From CAVUXJ01 sp963814975 (GTDB lineage Bacteria; Acidobacteriota; Vicinamibacteria; Vicinamibacterales; CAVVIG01), in NCBI GenBank assembly GCA_963814975.1, contig CAWFFB010000037.1, positions 79,765 to 143,764 on the forward strand: a stretch of 64,000 nt of DNA, in the 5' to 3' direction. Under the pieces are notes generated by a model, which saw only the letters and a program-made list of their open reading frames with translations, was not told where the DNA came from and did not search any database. Positions 9,408-17,857 of this stretch are shown piece after piece (the first letter of the stretch is position 1; each line of letters opens with the position of its first letter). A program made the position numbers and the translations under genes.

Positions 9408-10820
9408 ATGAGCGAGGGCGATCGGCCGGAATCCCCCGGCGTGGCTGTGGTACGCAAAACCAGCCGTGCGCGAGTCCCGTTCGCCGAAGGCGTGCACCGG
9501 CGGGCCAATCCCTTCCTGCGGCGCATTTTCGAGCGGCTGGCCCAGCCGATGGCGCGAAGGCCGTCTGGCGACGCGGGCGCACGACAGATCGTGTCCGTGT
9601 GCCGCGCGCTGTTGTCCGAACTCGGCGAGGTTTCGGGCCCTCGCCTCGCGACCGAAGTACTGGCGATTTATCAGGAGCTCGATTCACAAGCGCGGGAGAA
9701 GTTTTACGATCAGCTGGTCGACGACTTCTCGACGGATCCGGGGAAGGTCGAGCGCGCGGCCGACGCCTACCGCCGGACGGCGTCGCCGGCCACCCTGAAG
9801 AACCTGCAGGCGGCCGTGGAATCTCCGCGTCAAGAGCTCTTCCGACGTCTGAATCTGGCGCCCGGCGGCCTTCGCGTCCTCCTCGACATGAGGCGACACC
9901 TCCTGACCACGCTCGATCGGTACCCGGCCCGCGAGGTCATCGACAGCGACCTTTCGCATCTGTTCCGATCGTGGTTCAACGGCGGCTTCCTGGTCCTGCA
10001 GCGGATCGACTGGCGAACATCGGCGGTCGTGCTCGAGCGGCTGATCGAGTACGAAGCCGTTCACCAGATTCAAGGATGGGACGACCTTCGCCGTCGCCTC
10101 GAGGCTGACCGCCGCTGTTACGCGTTCTTTCATCCGGCGCTGCTCGAGGAGCCGCTGATTTTCATCGAGGTCGCCCTGACTCGCGGTGTCAGCGCAGAGG
10201 TGCAGCCGCTGCTCGACCCGCGATCGGCCGTCGTTGATCCCACAGTCGCCACCTGCGCGGTGTTCTATTCCATCACCAACTGCCAGGAGGGCCTGCGCGG
10301 GATCTCGCTGGGGAACCTTCTGATCAAGCAGGTCGTCGAAGATCTCAGGAGAAGATTCCCCCGGCTAAAGACGTTTGCCTCGCTTTCGCCGATTCCCGGG
10401 TTCCGGCAATGGCTGACCGGCGTCAGTGGATCGAAAAACGGCCCTCACGTGTCCGCGGCGCTCGCGAGTCTGCTTGCCAGCCTCGACCTCGACGGTGCGC
10501 TTCCGGACAAGGCCGTGTCCCCTGCGCTCCGCGAGGAAATCAGCCGCCTCTGCGCGTACTACCTTCTTCATGCCAAGCACGGGAAGACACCGCTCGATCG
10601 CGTCGAGCGGTTTCACCTGTCCAACGGGGCCTGCCTCGAGCGGCTCAACTGGCTGGGAGACACCTCGCCCATCGGGACACGCCGCTCCCTGGGGTTGATG
10701 GTCAACTACCGCTACCGGCTCGCGGACATGGAGCGGAACCACGAAGCGTACGCGACCAACTACACCATCATCGCGTCCCGCGAGTTCGAGCGGCTGGCGA
10801 AACAGGCGCTGCTGGCGTGA
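9408..10820 (+). CDS. Malonyl-CoA decarboxylase (MCD family)
   Basis: About 470 residues covering both MCD domains: an N-terminal helical bundle (about 60-190) and a GNAT-like catalytic domain. Diagnostic blocks are FLVLQRIDWRTSA, RRCYAFFHPALLEEPLIFIEVAL, FYSITNCQEGLRGISLGN and FHLSNGACLERLNWLGD; the last two carry the catalytic Ser and His in characterised enzymes. It should convert malonyl-CoA to acetyl-CoA and CO2 in the cytoplasm, used in malonate use or in limiting malonyl-CoA. A GTG 12 bases upstream (9396) is an alternative start. No malonyl-CoA synthetase or malonate transporter is adjacent, which leaves its pathway open. Confidence 0.93.
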   Translation: MSEGDRPESPGVAVVRKTSRARVPFAEGVHRRANPFLRRIFERLAQPMARRPSGDAGARQIVSVCRALLSELGEVSGPRLATEVLAIYQELDSQAREKFYDQLVDDFSTDPGKVERAADAYRRTASPATLKNLQAAVESPRQELFRRLNLAPGGLRVLLDMRRHLLTTLDRYPAREVIDSDLSHLFRSWFNGGFLVLQRIDWRTSAVVLERLIEYEAVHQIQGWDDLRRRLEADRRCYAFFHPALLEEPLIFIEVALTRGVSAEVQPLLDPRSAVVDPTVATCAVFYSITNCQEGLRGISLGNLLIKQVVEDLRRRFPRLKTFASLSPIPGFRQWLTGVSGSKNGPHVSAALASLLASLDLDGALPDKAVSPALREEISRLCAYYLLHAKHGKTPLDRVERFHLSNGACLERLNWLGDTSPIGTRRSLGLMVNYRYRLADMERNHEAYATNYTIIASREFERLAKQALLA

Positions 10821-10965
10821 GGCGGTGATCTCCTCCTGCCGCACGACGCCTTTCACGAGCACCGCGGCCCCTCGCCGCCAATTGCAATAAGATCGCTTCT
10901 CCGCTCGTATTACAGTCTTGGCACCTGCAAAACGATCTCATCAACGAAGCATCCCGGAGGGGACA

Positions 10966-12006
10966 GTGACGCGAGTCAAATGGATCTCCACGCTTGCCGT
11001 GGCGTCAATGCTCGCGGGCCCGCTCCTCGCCCAATCGAAGGAGGTCCGGAACGATCTTCCGCAGCCGTATTTGACGATTCGCGACTGGGGACAGCTGCCT
11101 CCGGACATGAAGTGGCCAGCCGTCACCGCCGTCGAAGTTGCGCCCGACGGCACCATCTACGTCATCGAGCGCTGCTTCAACGACGCGTGCGCGGGCCGCA
11201 GCGAGCCGCCCATCCTGAAATACGACGCCAGCGGGAAGCTCCTCAAGAGCTGGGGACAGGGCATGTTCGTCTACCCGCACGGGGCCAGCGTCGACAAGGA
11301 CGGCAATCTCTGGGTGACCGACGGGCGCGCCGCGAATGGCAAGGGCAACCAGATCTTCAAGTTCAACCCCGATGGCAAGATGCTCATGTCGATCGGCAAA
11401 GCGGGCGCCTCCGGAAATGGCCGGGACACGTTCGATCAGCCGACCGACGTCGTCATCGCGCCGAACGGCGATATCTTCGTCACCGATGGTCACCGCGACG
11501 GCGCGGTGACCAGGAACAACCGCGTCGTCAAGTTCACCAAGGACGGCACGTTCGTCAAAGAATGGGGCAAGAGGGGTTCGGGTCCCGGCGAGTTCCTGGA
11601 GCCCCACTCTATCGTCATCGACTCGCGCGGGCGCTTGTTGGTCGGCGATCGCGGAAACAGCCGCATCCAGATCTTCGACCAGGACGGCAAGTTCCTCGCC
11701 GAGTGGCGTCAGTTCGGCCGCCCCAGCGGCATCGCCATCGCAAGCGACGACACACTGTACGTCGCCGATTCCACGTCAGGCCATGACGGCAAGCCAGACC
11801 ATACGAACCACCTCGAGATCATGGGCATCTGGAGGGGCATCCGCATCGGCAGCGCCAAGGACGGCACGGTGACCGCGTTCATCGCCGACAAGGACCCGAC
11901 CAGCAACGGCCATTCCGGTGCGGAAGGCGTCGCCGTCGACGCGCAGGGGAACGTCTACGGCGCCATCCCCGGGAGGCGATCGCTCGAACGGCACGTGAAA
12001 AAGTAA
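10966..12006 (+). CDS. Secreted NHL-repeat beta-propeller protein
   Basis: The GTG at 10966 has GGAGG five bases upstream (10956-10960) and opens a signal peptide ending LLAQ. The ~346-residue product contains successive NHL blades such as YPHGASVDKDGNLWVTDGRA, DQPTDVVIAPNGDIFVTDGH, EPHSIVIDSRGRLLVGDRGN and GRPSGIAIASDDTLYVADST. The arrangement recalls peptidyl-alpha-hydroxyglycine amidating-lyase-like propellers, which are common in these bacteria, but I see no proof of that activity. Two related proteins are encoded at 35210-36370 and 43238-44380. It is probably periplasmic; the function is unknown. Confidence 0.85.
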   Translation: MTRVKWISTLAVASMLAGPLLAQSKEVRNDLPQPYLTIRDWGQLPPDMKWPAVTAVEVAPDGTIYVIERCFNDACAGRSEPPILKYDASGKLLKSWGQGMFVYPHGASVDKDGNLWVTDGRAANGKGNQIFKFNPDGKMLMSIGKAGASGNGRDTFDQPTDVVIAPNGDIFVTDGHRDGAVTRNNRVVKFTKDGTFVKEWGKRGSGPGEFLEPHSIVIDSRGRLLVGDRGNSRIQIFDQDGKFLAEWRQFGRPSGIAIASDDTLYVADSTSGHDGKPDHTNHLEIMGIWRGIRIGSAKDGTVTAFIADKDPTSNGHSGAEGVAVDAQGNVYGAIPGRRSLERHVKK

Positions 12007-12039
12007 TTCCGGCGAAGCTCCGGAGGGACTCCAGGACCT

Positions 12040-13470
12040 TCAGGCGGTTGGAATCGTGCCGGTTGGCGCACGCACCCTTCCGTCATCTTCCGACAGCTGG
12101 TGTGCGCTGCCCTCGAACGCAGGCAGTTCGACCGTAAAACGAGCGCCCTGCCCCTCGCTGCTTTCGCAGCGGATATGGCCGCCGTGGCTTTCGGCGATCC
12201 ACTTGCTGATGGCCAGTCCAAGCCCGGCGCCGCCGGAAGCGCGCGATCGGACCTTGTTCGCCCGATAAAAGCGCTCGAAGATATGCGGCAGGTCGTCGGG
12301 ACCGACGCCGGTTCCGGTATCGGAGACAATCAGGCGTGTCTTCGGGCCGAGTGTCGAGACAGAGCAGGTCACGGTTCCGCCGGGGACACTGTGTTGAACG
12401 GCGTTGATCAAGAGATTCGAGATCAGCTCTCGTAACCGATTCGAGTCGCCATCGACGATTGCCGGTACAGAGTCGATGCGAATGGCAATGCCGCGCTCGG
12501 CGGCGATCGATCCGACCCCCGAGGCGGCTTCCTCGACGACACCTGCCAGATTGACGGGCTCCCGCTGCGGCTCAAACGCGCCGGCATCCGCTCTCGCCAG
12601 GGTGAGAAGGCCTTCGACCACTCCCCGCATGCGCTGCGCGGCCCTGAGACAGACCGCCAGAGAGCCCCGATACTCGCCACTTGCGCGCGGCCTCGCCAGT
12701 GCCCACTCGAGCTCGGCCATCAAAGACGCCAGCGGTGTCCGGAGCTCGTGGGACGCATCGGCCGTAAAACGCGTCTGGCGTTCGAACGCCTCCTGCAAGC
12801 GATCGAACGCCCGATTGAGCGAGGTGGCCACCCTGCCGAGCTCGTCTTCCGTGCGGGCGACGTCGATGCGCAGGCCGAGATTGGACTCCGACATCGCCTC
12901 CGCGGTCTCTCCGATCCGTTCGACTGGCGCGAGCGCCCGCCCGACGAGGAACCAGCCGCCTCCCAATGCCAGGGCCAGCGCGATGCCGGCCGCCGCCGCG
13001 AAGCCGAGAATGACGCGCCACAAGTCCGAACGGAACGGATCGAGGGAGTCGCCCACGAGCACCAGCGCGCCCTGATTACCGGCGACAATCACCTCGCGAT
13101 TGCCCCCTCGACTGCGGACCTGCGGCGCGCGCGGAGAGGTCGGGTCGATGTGAGGATCCGAGCGATCGATCAACAGTCCCGTGCTGGTCCACACTGCGTA
13201 GTAAGGGCCGTCGTCACTCACGGTAAACTCCGCAAGGTCCGGGCCTGTGAGGTTCACTTCGTAACGTCCGCTCGAATCCAGATTGATCGCGCGCGCCAGG
13301 ACCGAGGCCGTGGCCGTCAGCCGGCTGTCGAAGTCCCGAAGGCCCGACTGCCACACCGTCCAGACGGCAAGCGCCGCAAAAGTCGCGAGGACCGCCACCA
13401 GCACCATCGAGTACCACGCGAGCAGTTTGGCCCGCAGGGACCAGGTCACCATCCGGGGCAGGTCACGCAT
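12040..13470 (-). CDS. Sensor histidine kinase (HisKA/HATPase_c, HAMP)
   Basis: 476 residues. TM1 is at about 13-38 and a ~110-residue periplasmic sensor region follows. TM2 is at about 152-176, then a HAMP domain (RALAPVERIGETAEAM). The dimerisation domain has the H-box DASHELRTPLASL with His241, then N-box LRELISNLLINAVQHS, G1 VSDTGTGVGPDDL, F-box HIFERFYRA and G2 GAGLGLAISK. All ATP-binding boxes are intact. It overlaps the stop of its response regulator by 8 bases, so the two are translationally coupled. The CusS/QseC-like layout suggests an envelope, metal or antibiotic signal, but the input cannot be deduced. Confidence 0.93.
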   Translation of the reverse strand: MRDLPRMVTWSLRAKLLAWYSMVLVAVLATFAALAVWTVWQSGLRDFDSRLTATASVLARAINLDSSGRYEVNLTGPDLAEFTVSDDGPYYAVWTSTGLLIDRSDPHIDPTSPRAPQVRSRGGNREVIVAGNQGALVLVGDSLDPFRSDLWRVILGFAAAAGIALALALGGGWFLVGRALAPVERIGETAEAMSESNLGLRIDVARTEDELGRVATSLNRAFDRLQEAFERQTRFTADASHELRTPLASLMAELEWALARPRASGEYRGSLAVCLRAAQRMRGVVEGLLTLARADAGAFEPQREPVNLAGVVEEAASGVGSIAAERGIAIRIDSVPAIVDGDSNRLRELISNLLINAVQHSVPGGTVTCSVSTLGPKTRLIVSDTGTGVGPDDLPHIFERFYRANKVRSRASGGAGLGLAISKWIAESHGGHIRCESSEGQGARFTVELPAFEGSAHQLSEDDGRVRAPTGTIPTA

Positions 13471-14119
13471 CGATGATGTACCCCGAACCGCGGCATGTCC
13501 GGATCAGCGCATGCCCCAGCTTTCTTCGAAGGGCCGATACGTAGACGTCCACGAGGTTCGACATGCTGTCGTCGCGATCGTCGTAGATGTGCTCGTACAG
13601 CACAGTTCGTGTCATGAGCGTGCCCCGATGCAGCGCCAGAAACTCCAGCAGCGCATATTCTTTCGGGGCAAGCTCCACCCTGGCGCCCGCACGCGTGACC
13701 CGTCGAGCGCTGGTCTCGATTTCCACGTCGGCCAATCGGATGACCGGCGCCGGTGACACAGCGGCCCGCCTGATGAGTGCACGGATGCGCGCCAGCAGCT
13801 CGTCCAGGGTGAACGGCTTCGTCAGGTAATCGTCTGCGCCGGCGTCGAGCGCGCGCACCTTGTCGATCGTCGCATCGCGGGCGGTGAGGACGAGCACTGG
13901 CGAGCGATTGCCGCGCGCGCGGATCCGTTTCAGGACTTCCCAGCCGTCCACGATCGGAATCATCAGGTCCAGGACGATCAGGTCGTAGGTTGTCCCTTCG
14001 GCCTGCCAGATCGCTTCCTCGCCATCGGCTGAGAGATCTACCGAGAACCCCGCTTCGACGAGCGTCTTGCGCAGGGTGGCGGCAAGGTCCGCTTCGTCCT
14101 CCACTAGGAGTATGCGCAT
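13463..14119 (-). CDS. OmpR/PhoB-family response regulator
   Basis: 218 residues. The receiver domain has the acidic pair in LLVEDEADL, phospho-acceptor Asp51 in YDLIVLDLMIPIVDGWE, Thr in VLTARD and Lys in DDYLTKPF. The C-terminal winged helix contains VELAPKEYALLEFLALHRG and SNLVDVYVSALRRKLG. It is the partner of the kinase that overlaps its 3' end. The ATG at 14119 has no visible Shine-Dalgarno sequence; instead the inverted-repeat element at 14126-14282 ends just upstream, so the promoter and leader of this operon probably lie inside or beyond that element. Confidence 0.94.
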   Translation of the reverse strand: MRILLVEDEADLAATLRKTLVEAGFSVDLSADGEEAIWQAEGTTYDLIVLDLMIPIVDGWEVLKRIRARGNRSPVLVLTARDATIDKVRALDAGADDYLTKPFTLDELLARIRALIRRAAVSPAPVIRLADVEIETSARRVTRAGARVELAPKEYALLEFLALHRGTLMTRTVLYEHIYDDRDDSMSNLVDVYVSALRRKLGHALIRTCRGSGYIIDA

Positions 14120-14122
14120 GGC

Positions 14123-14285
14123 TTAGGGCCCGCGAAGGAAGAAGGTTGGCACTGTGGGCGTCGAGGCGCCCGCCCGGCAAGGCGCGAGGAGCGCGCATAC
14201 CGGGAGTATGTAAGCGACGAGCAACGCAGCCCGGCGGGATGCATCGGCGGCCACAATGTAAACCTTATTCCTTCGCTGGCCCTTA
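14123..14285. mobile_element. MITE-like element with imperfect terminal inverted repeats
   Basis: The region between two genes is bounded by ~38-base imperfect inverted repeats. The left end begins GGGCCCGCGAAGGAAGAAGG; the right end read on the other strand begins GGGCCAGCGAAGGAATAAGG. Both ends are flanked by TTA (14123-14125 and 14283-14285), which looks like a 3-bp target duplication. The interior has no reading frame and contains a smaller palindromic stretch around cataccgggagtatg (near 14199). Size (~157 bases without the TTA copies) and structure fit a non-autonomous element moved in trans. It separates the response regulator from the gene upstream, and the right-hand TTA supplies that gene's stop codon. 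Confidence 0.65.
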
Positions 14286-14969
14286 GTCTTGCCGATCGCC
14301 TCGTGGCCGCTCGCCGGGTGCAGGTTGGACGGACAGATCGTCAAACCAGGCCACGGAATCGCTCGTCCACAGCCCGACTGCCCCGGCCTCCTGGCCAGTG
14401 CGATCCCGAGCATCTCCGACCGGCACGCCATTGATCAACAGCCGCATCCTGGTGCCCCTGTGTTCCACCTTGATGACGTTCCAGGCACCCGCCTCGAGTT
14501 CCAGACCGTCTTCTTCCTCCAACCGTGTCCGCTGACCCGCTACAACCCGGTAGATTCGGACATCCTGCTCTCGGAGATCCAGGCGCGCGAGGTAGTAGTT
14601 GTCGACATCGCGGTAATGCCACACCACGCCAGCCGACCGCGCGCCTTCCAGAAGCCGTACGCGCACGGACAGCACCAGATCGGCGAACGACGATCCCTCC
14701 ACCAGTGCCAGCTGCACACCAGACTGGCCCTGACGGAGCTGACCGAGCACGCCGTTCGTCCCGTCGCGCACCACGGTCCATTGACCGCCCGGATCGTTGG
14801 GGCTGCCGGCGAACAGGAAGCCGGCGGGCGGACGTCCGGCCGGAAGATCCTCGAAGCCCCATTCCGAGCGCTGAGCGACGAGGGATGCTCCCGTGAAGAG
14901 CAGAACGATCAGGGCCGAGGCGCCCATGATCCCGATGCGGCCCGTGCACCGTCCTGCGGCGGTCATCAC
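14283..14969 (-). CDS. Secreted LamG/3-keto-disaccharide-hydrolase-like jelly-roll protein
   Basis: 228 residues with an N-terminal signal segment (IMGASALIVLLFTGASLVAQ) and a concanavalin-like beta-sandwich: WGFEDLPAGRPPAGF, DLVLSVRVRLLEGARSAGVV, WHYRDVDNYYLARLDLRE, GAWNVIKVEHRGTRMRLLIN and GAVGLWTSDSVAWFDDLSV. This is the DUF1080/LamG-type fold that binds or cleaves carbohydrates. Its start overlaps the stop of the DUF5916 gene by 4 bases, so the pair form one operon. The stop codon TAA comes from the TTA at the edge of the neighbouring inverted-repeat element, so the C-terminus may have been altered by that insertion. Activity is unknown. Confidence 0.75.
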   Translation of the reverse strand: MMTAAGRCTGRIGIMGASALIVLLFTGASLVAQRSEWGFEDLPAGRPPAGFLFAGSPNDPGGQWTVVRDGTNGVLGQLRQGQSGVQLALVEGSSFADLVLSVRVRLLEGARSAGVVWHYRDVDNYYLARLDLREQDVRIYRVVAGQRTRLEEEDGLELEAGAWNVIKVEHRGTRMRLLINGVPVGDARDRTGQEAGAVGLWTSDSVAWFDDLSVQPAPGERPRGDRQD

Positions 14970-17611
14970 CTCACCCCAATCCAGAAGGTCGTCTTGATCG
15001 CGAAGACATTATCGCCCCTCGACCGGAACGACCCGAACAGATCGCGCACCCCGACGCGTTCCGGTCGTACTTCGGACTCCTCGCGATCCTGCTGCCACAC
15101 CACGTAAAGCGTGCTCCCCGGCCGCCACTCCCACCGTAACACCAGGTTACTGCGGAAGGAGAGGACGTTGAAGTCACGGTTGCGAAGCGTAAATCGGCTG
15201 GCCCCGTCGGTGACATCGAGGTCCCCCTCAGGCCCGACCACCACCTCTGTACCTGAAGTTCCGTAGGTGCGCCGCTCGAGACCGCCCGGCGCAGCGAGCT
15301 CTCCGAAACTGTAGTAGCGGCCGCTGGCGGCGAACGGTTCTCCGTAGAACTCGAGGCTCAGGTCCGGCTTGAACGTGTAGTTCAGGCGCATCGCGCTCGA
15401 AATCGTGGTCCGGTCGATGAACGCAAAGACGTAGCGCTGTCCGAAGGTCTCAGGTCTGCCCCCGTCGAGCGTCGTCACATACTGCTGATCGTCTACGCGC
15501 CGCTCGTAGCCGGGCGTGATCAAGACCTGCCAGCGCGGCGCCGGCCGCACGGTGACCTCTCCATTGATCGTAAATGCCGATCCGCCGGTTGCGTTCCTGC
15601 CGTACTCCAGGTCCACGCTGCCGCGTGTGGCGGCGGCGGCGCGATTGCTGATTTGCAGGCTGGTCGACCAGCCGCGCGGCGTGGCCATCGACGGGCCGCC
15701 CCGCGTCAAGCGCTGATCGTACGCGGGAAGATTGAGGTCGAATCCGAACTCCGTGCTCCAGAAGTTCTTCCAGATCAATTCGACCGATGAATCCAGCTCA
15801 TCTTCCTGAAGTTCCCGGTCGTAGTTCCACCGGCGATCGCTTTCCAGGCTCACCGCATAGCTCCTGAACAGCCGGCCAGGCTGCGTCTCGCGGTACTCGA
15901 TCTCGGCCGACGCCGAGATCTCGTCGGCGGTCGACAATCGGCCCACATCGTTGATCTCGAACTCGGGGGAAACGAAACCTGTCGCCGCCTGCCAGAGCCA
16001 GTGGCGTCCGCTTCTGCGCTCGGCGGTCACGCCACCCTTCACACCGGTCATCGAGGTGCGGCTCGGATCGTAGGTGACGTGGCGTGCGTCAGGACGCTGA
16101 AAATAGCGGGCGCTCGAGCCTTGAATCCTGGCAATCGCTGGCGCTCCGCCTGCGACGTGGCTGAGACCCATGTTCATCCCGATTTCGTATTCGCCACCCT
16201 TGAATCGCAGCAGCGAATCGCCACTGGCGCTGAACGCGTTTCTCGTCAGGAGCGAGGCGAGGGGATCGCCGGCGGCCAGGTTGCGGTGCAGAGCCGTCCC
16301 CATGAAGGCCACGGTCGATCCCGCCGGCCCGAACTCCTGCTGTACTCGGCCCACCCCATATGTCGTCCACGGCGCCACCGGCACCCGGTCGAAGGCCGCG
16401 CTTTGAGCGCCATAGGTACGCGCGGATTCCGACGTGGTCAATGCGCTCAGGACGCCAATCGAAGTGCCGGTCGGCAGGCGCCCCGTGAGTTTGGCCGCAC
16501 CCAGCGTCGTCGTCGTCGACGGATGCTTCACGAAATCACCCACAGCCGATTCCGCGGGCGGCGCGCCAATGCGGCGCGAATAGAAGTAGGCGGCCTCACT
16601 GTCGTCCGACGATTCGCCGGCGAGCAACTGGCTCCCTTCCAGAAAGAACGGTCGCCGCTCGTCGAAGAACGTCTCGAACGCGGTGAGGTTGACCTCTGCG
16701 GGATCGGCCTCGATTTGACCGAAATCAGGATTGAACGTGGCTTCCAGCGTGAGGTTCGGCCCGAGACCCATTTTCATGTCGAGACCTGCCCCTCCCACCA
16801 GGTTCAGGCCGGCGTCGAACGGGTTGGCCTGCTCGCTCGAACCCGCCAGCGTCGAGGAACCCGCGACGTATGGGAGAAGCTCGAGACGGCTGGTCGGCCG
16901 GATGCCGACGATGCCGTGCAGTTCGCCGAAGCGCGACGCCCACACTTCCTCGGTCCGGGGCAGGAGCGACCAGTACACCTCTTCGTTTCGTCCGGGCACC
17001 AACCGGTAGATGTTCAACCCCCACACCTGCGCGTCGGTGCTCGTGAATCGGAGTTGGTTGAACGGAATCCGCAACTCCGCGATCCATCCCTCCTCGTCGA
17101 CGCCGACGCGCGCTTCCCACACCGGGTCGAACCCTGGGTCGGTATTCGATCGGTCGTCGTCGGCATGGTAATGGTCGAACCGCGCGCCTGCCGCGGTGAC
17201 CCCAAATGTGTATGCGGTCCGCCGGTCCAGGTAGGTATCGAGCGAAACGAAGATATGTTCCGCCTGCCCCGTGCCCTCGTCGCGACGGCTCAGTGGCGCC
17301 TGAATCTCCGAGGGAGCGCGAGTGAACATTCGCGCGCCGACGAACAACGCGTCGTCGTCATACAGGAATCTCACCTCCATCGGGTCGCTCGGCTGGGCGC
17401 CCTCGACGGGTTCCACCTGGAGGAAGTCCTTCGCGGGCAACGCCCGTCTCCAGACTTCGTCGTCCAACCGGCCGTCAAGGCGGACCGATGCCGTCGGCAC
17501 CCGCACTGCAGTCGCCTGTTTTCGCTCGGGGATTTGAACCGATTGAGCCGCACCTGGGCACGGGAGGACCACAACCAGGACGAACAGCGCGCAGAGGACC
17601 CGCGTCCGCAT
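14966..17611 (-). CDS. DUF5916 outer-membrane protein with N-terminal CBM9-like domain
   Basis: The ATG at 17611 gives 881 residues: a signal peptide (ALFVLVVVLPCPGAAQ), then a carbohydrate-binding family-9-like domain (VRLDGRLDDEVWRRA, TYLDRRTAYTFGVTAAG, EGWIAELRIPFNQLRF). A long region with alternating beta-strand pattern follows, containing the conserved DERRPFFLEGSQLL segment and ending in a terminal aromatic-rich strand (IKTTFWIGVR), as in outer-membrane barrels. Proteins of this family are common in Acidobacteriota and Bacteroidota and are thought to be outer-membrane receptors or porins for glycans. That is family-level inference. The same frame stays open far upstream, but only as antisense of the amidohydrolase gene. 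Confidence 0.85.
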   Translation of the reverse strand: MRTRVLCALFVLVVVLPCPGAAQSVQIPERKQATAVRVPTASVRLDGRLDDEVWRRALPAKDFLQVEPVEGAQPSDPMEVRFLYDDDALFVGARMFTRAPSEIQAPLSRRDEGTGQAEHIFVSLDTYLDRRTAYTFGVTAAGARFDHYHADDDRSNTDPGFDPVWEARVGVDEEGWIAELRIPFNQLRFTSTDAQVWGLNIYRLVPGRNEEVYWSLLPRTEEVWASRFGELHGIVGIRPTSRLELLPYVAGSSTLAGSSEQANPFDAGLNLVGGAGLDMKMGLGPNLTLEATFNPDFGQIEADPAEVNLTAFETFFDERRPFFLEGSQLLAGESSDDSEAAYFYSRRIGAPPAESAVGDFVKHPSTTTTLGAAKLTGRLPTGTSIGVLSALTTSESARTYGAQSAAFDRVPVAPWTTYGVGRVQQEFGPAGSTVAFMGTALHRNLAAGDPLASLLTRNAFSASGDSLLRFKGGEYEIGMNMGLSHVAGGAPAIARIQGSSARYFQRPDARHVTYDPSRTSMTGVKGGVTAERRSGRHWLWQAATGFVSPEFEINDVGRLSTADEISASAEIEYRETQPGRLFRSYAVSLESDRRWNYDRELQEDELDSSVELIWKNFWSTEFGFDLNLPAYDQRLTRGGPSMATPRGWSTSLQISNRAAAATRGSVDLEYGRNATGGSAFTINGEVTVRPAPRWQVLITPGYERRVDDQQYVTTLDGGRPETFGQRYVFAFIDRTTISSAMRLNYTFKPDLSLEFYGEPFAASGRYYSFGELAAPGGLERRTYGTSGTEVVVGPEGDLDVTDGASRFTLRNRDFNVLSFRSNLVLRWEWRPGSTLYVVWQQDREESEVRPERVGVRDLFGSFRSRGDNVFAIKTTFWIGVR

Positions 17612-17857
17612 GGATGTGGGTCGCCACGCAATCAGCCTCGCCGACGAGCACCTCCACACCTGGTCCGGAAACCACGTTCGACCGCACGATCGATAAGGGA
17701 CAGCTGGCGACGGACGGGCAACCATGCGCGATCCGTTGTACCGAATCGATGATGAAGGGAGGGTGAAGGCCGGCGGCGTCTGCCCTCTTTTGCGTTTGCG
17801 TGGTCCCCGCTCCCAGGTGTAAGGTGCGGTCCGGACACTCTCTCCAAGGAGGCTTCT

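Noticed and set aside
10966..12006. Assigning peptidyl-alpha-hydroxyglycine amidating-lyase activity to the NHL proteins
   Set aside because: Only the propeller repeats are visible; catalytic residues could not be confirmed.
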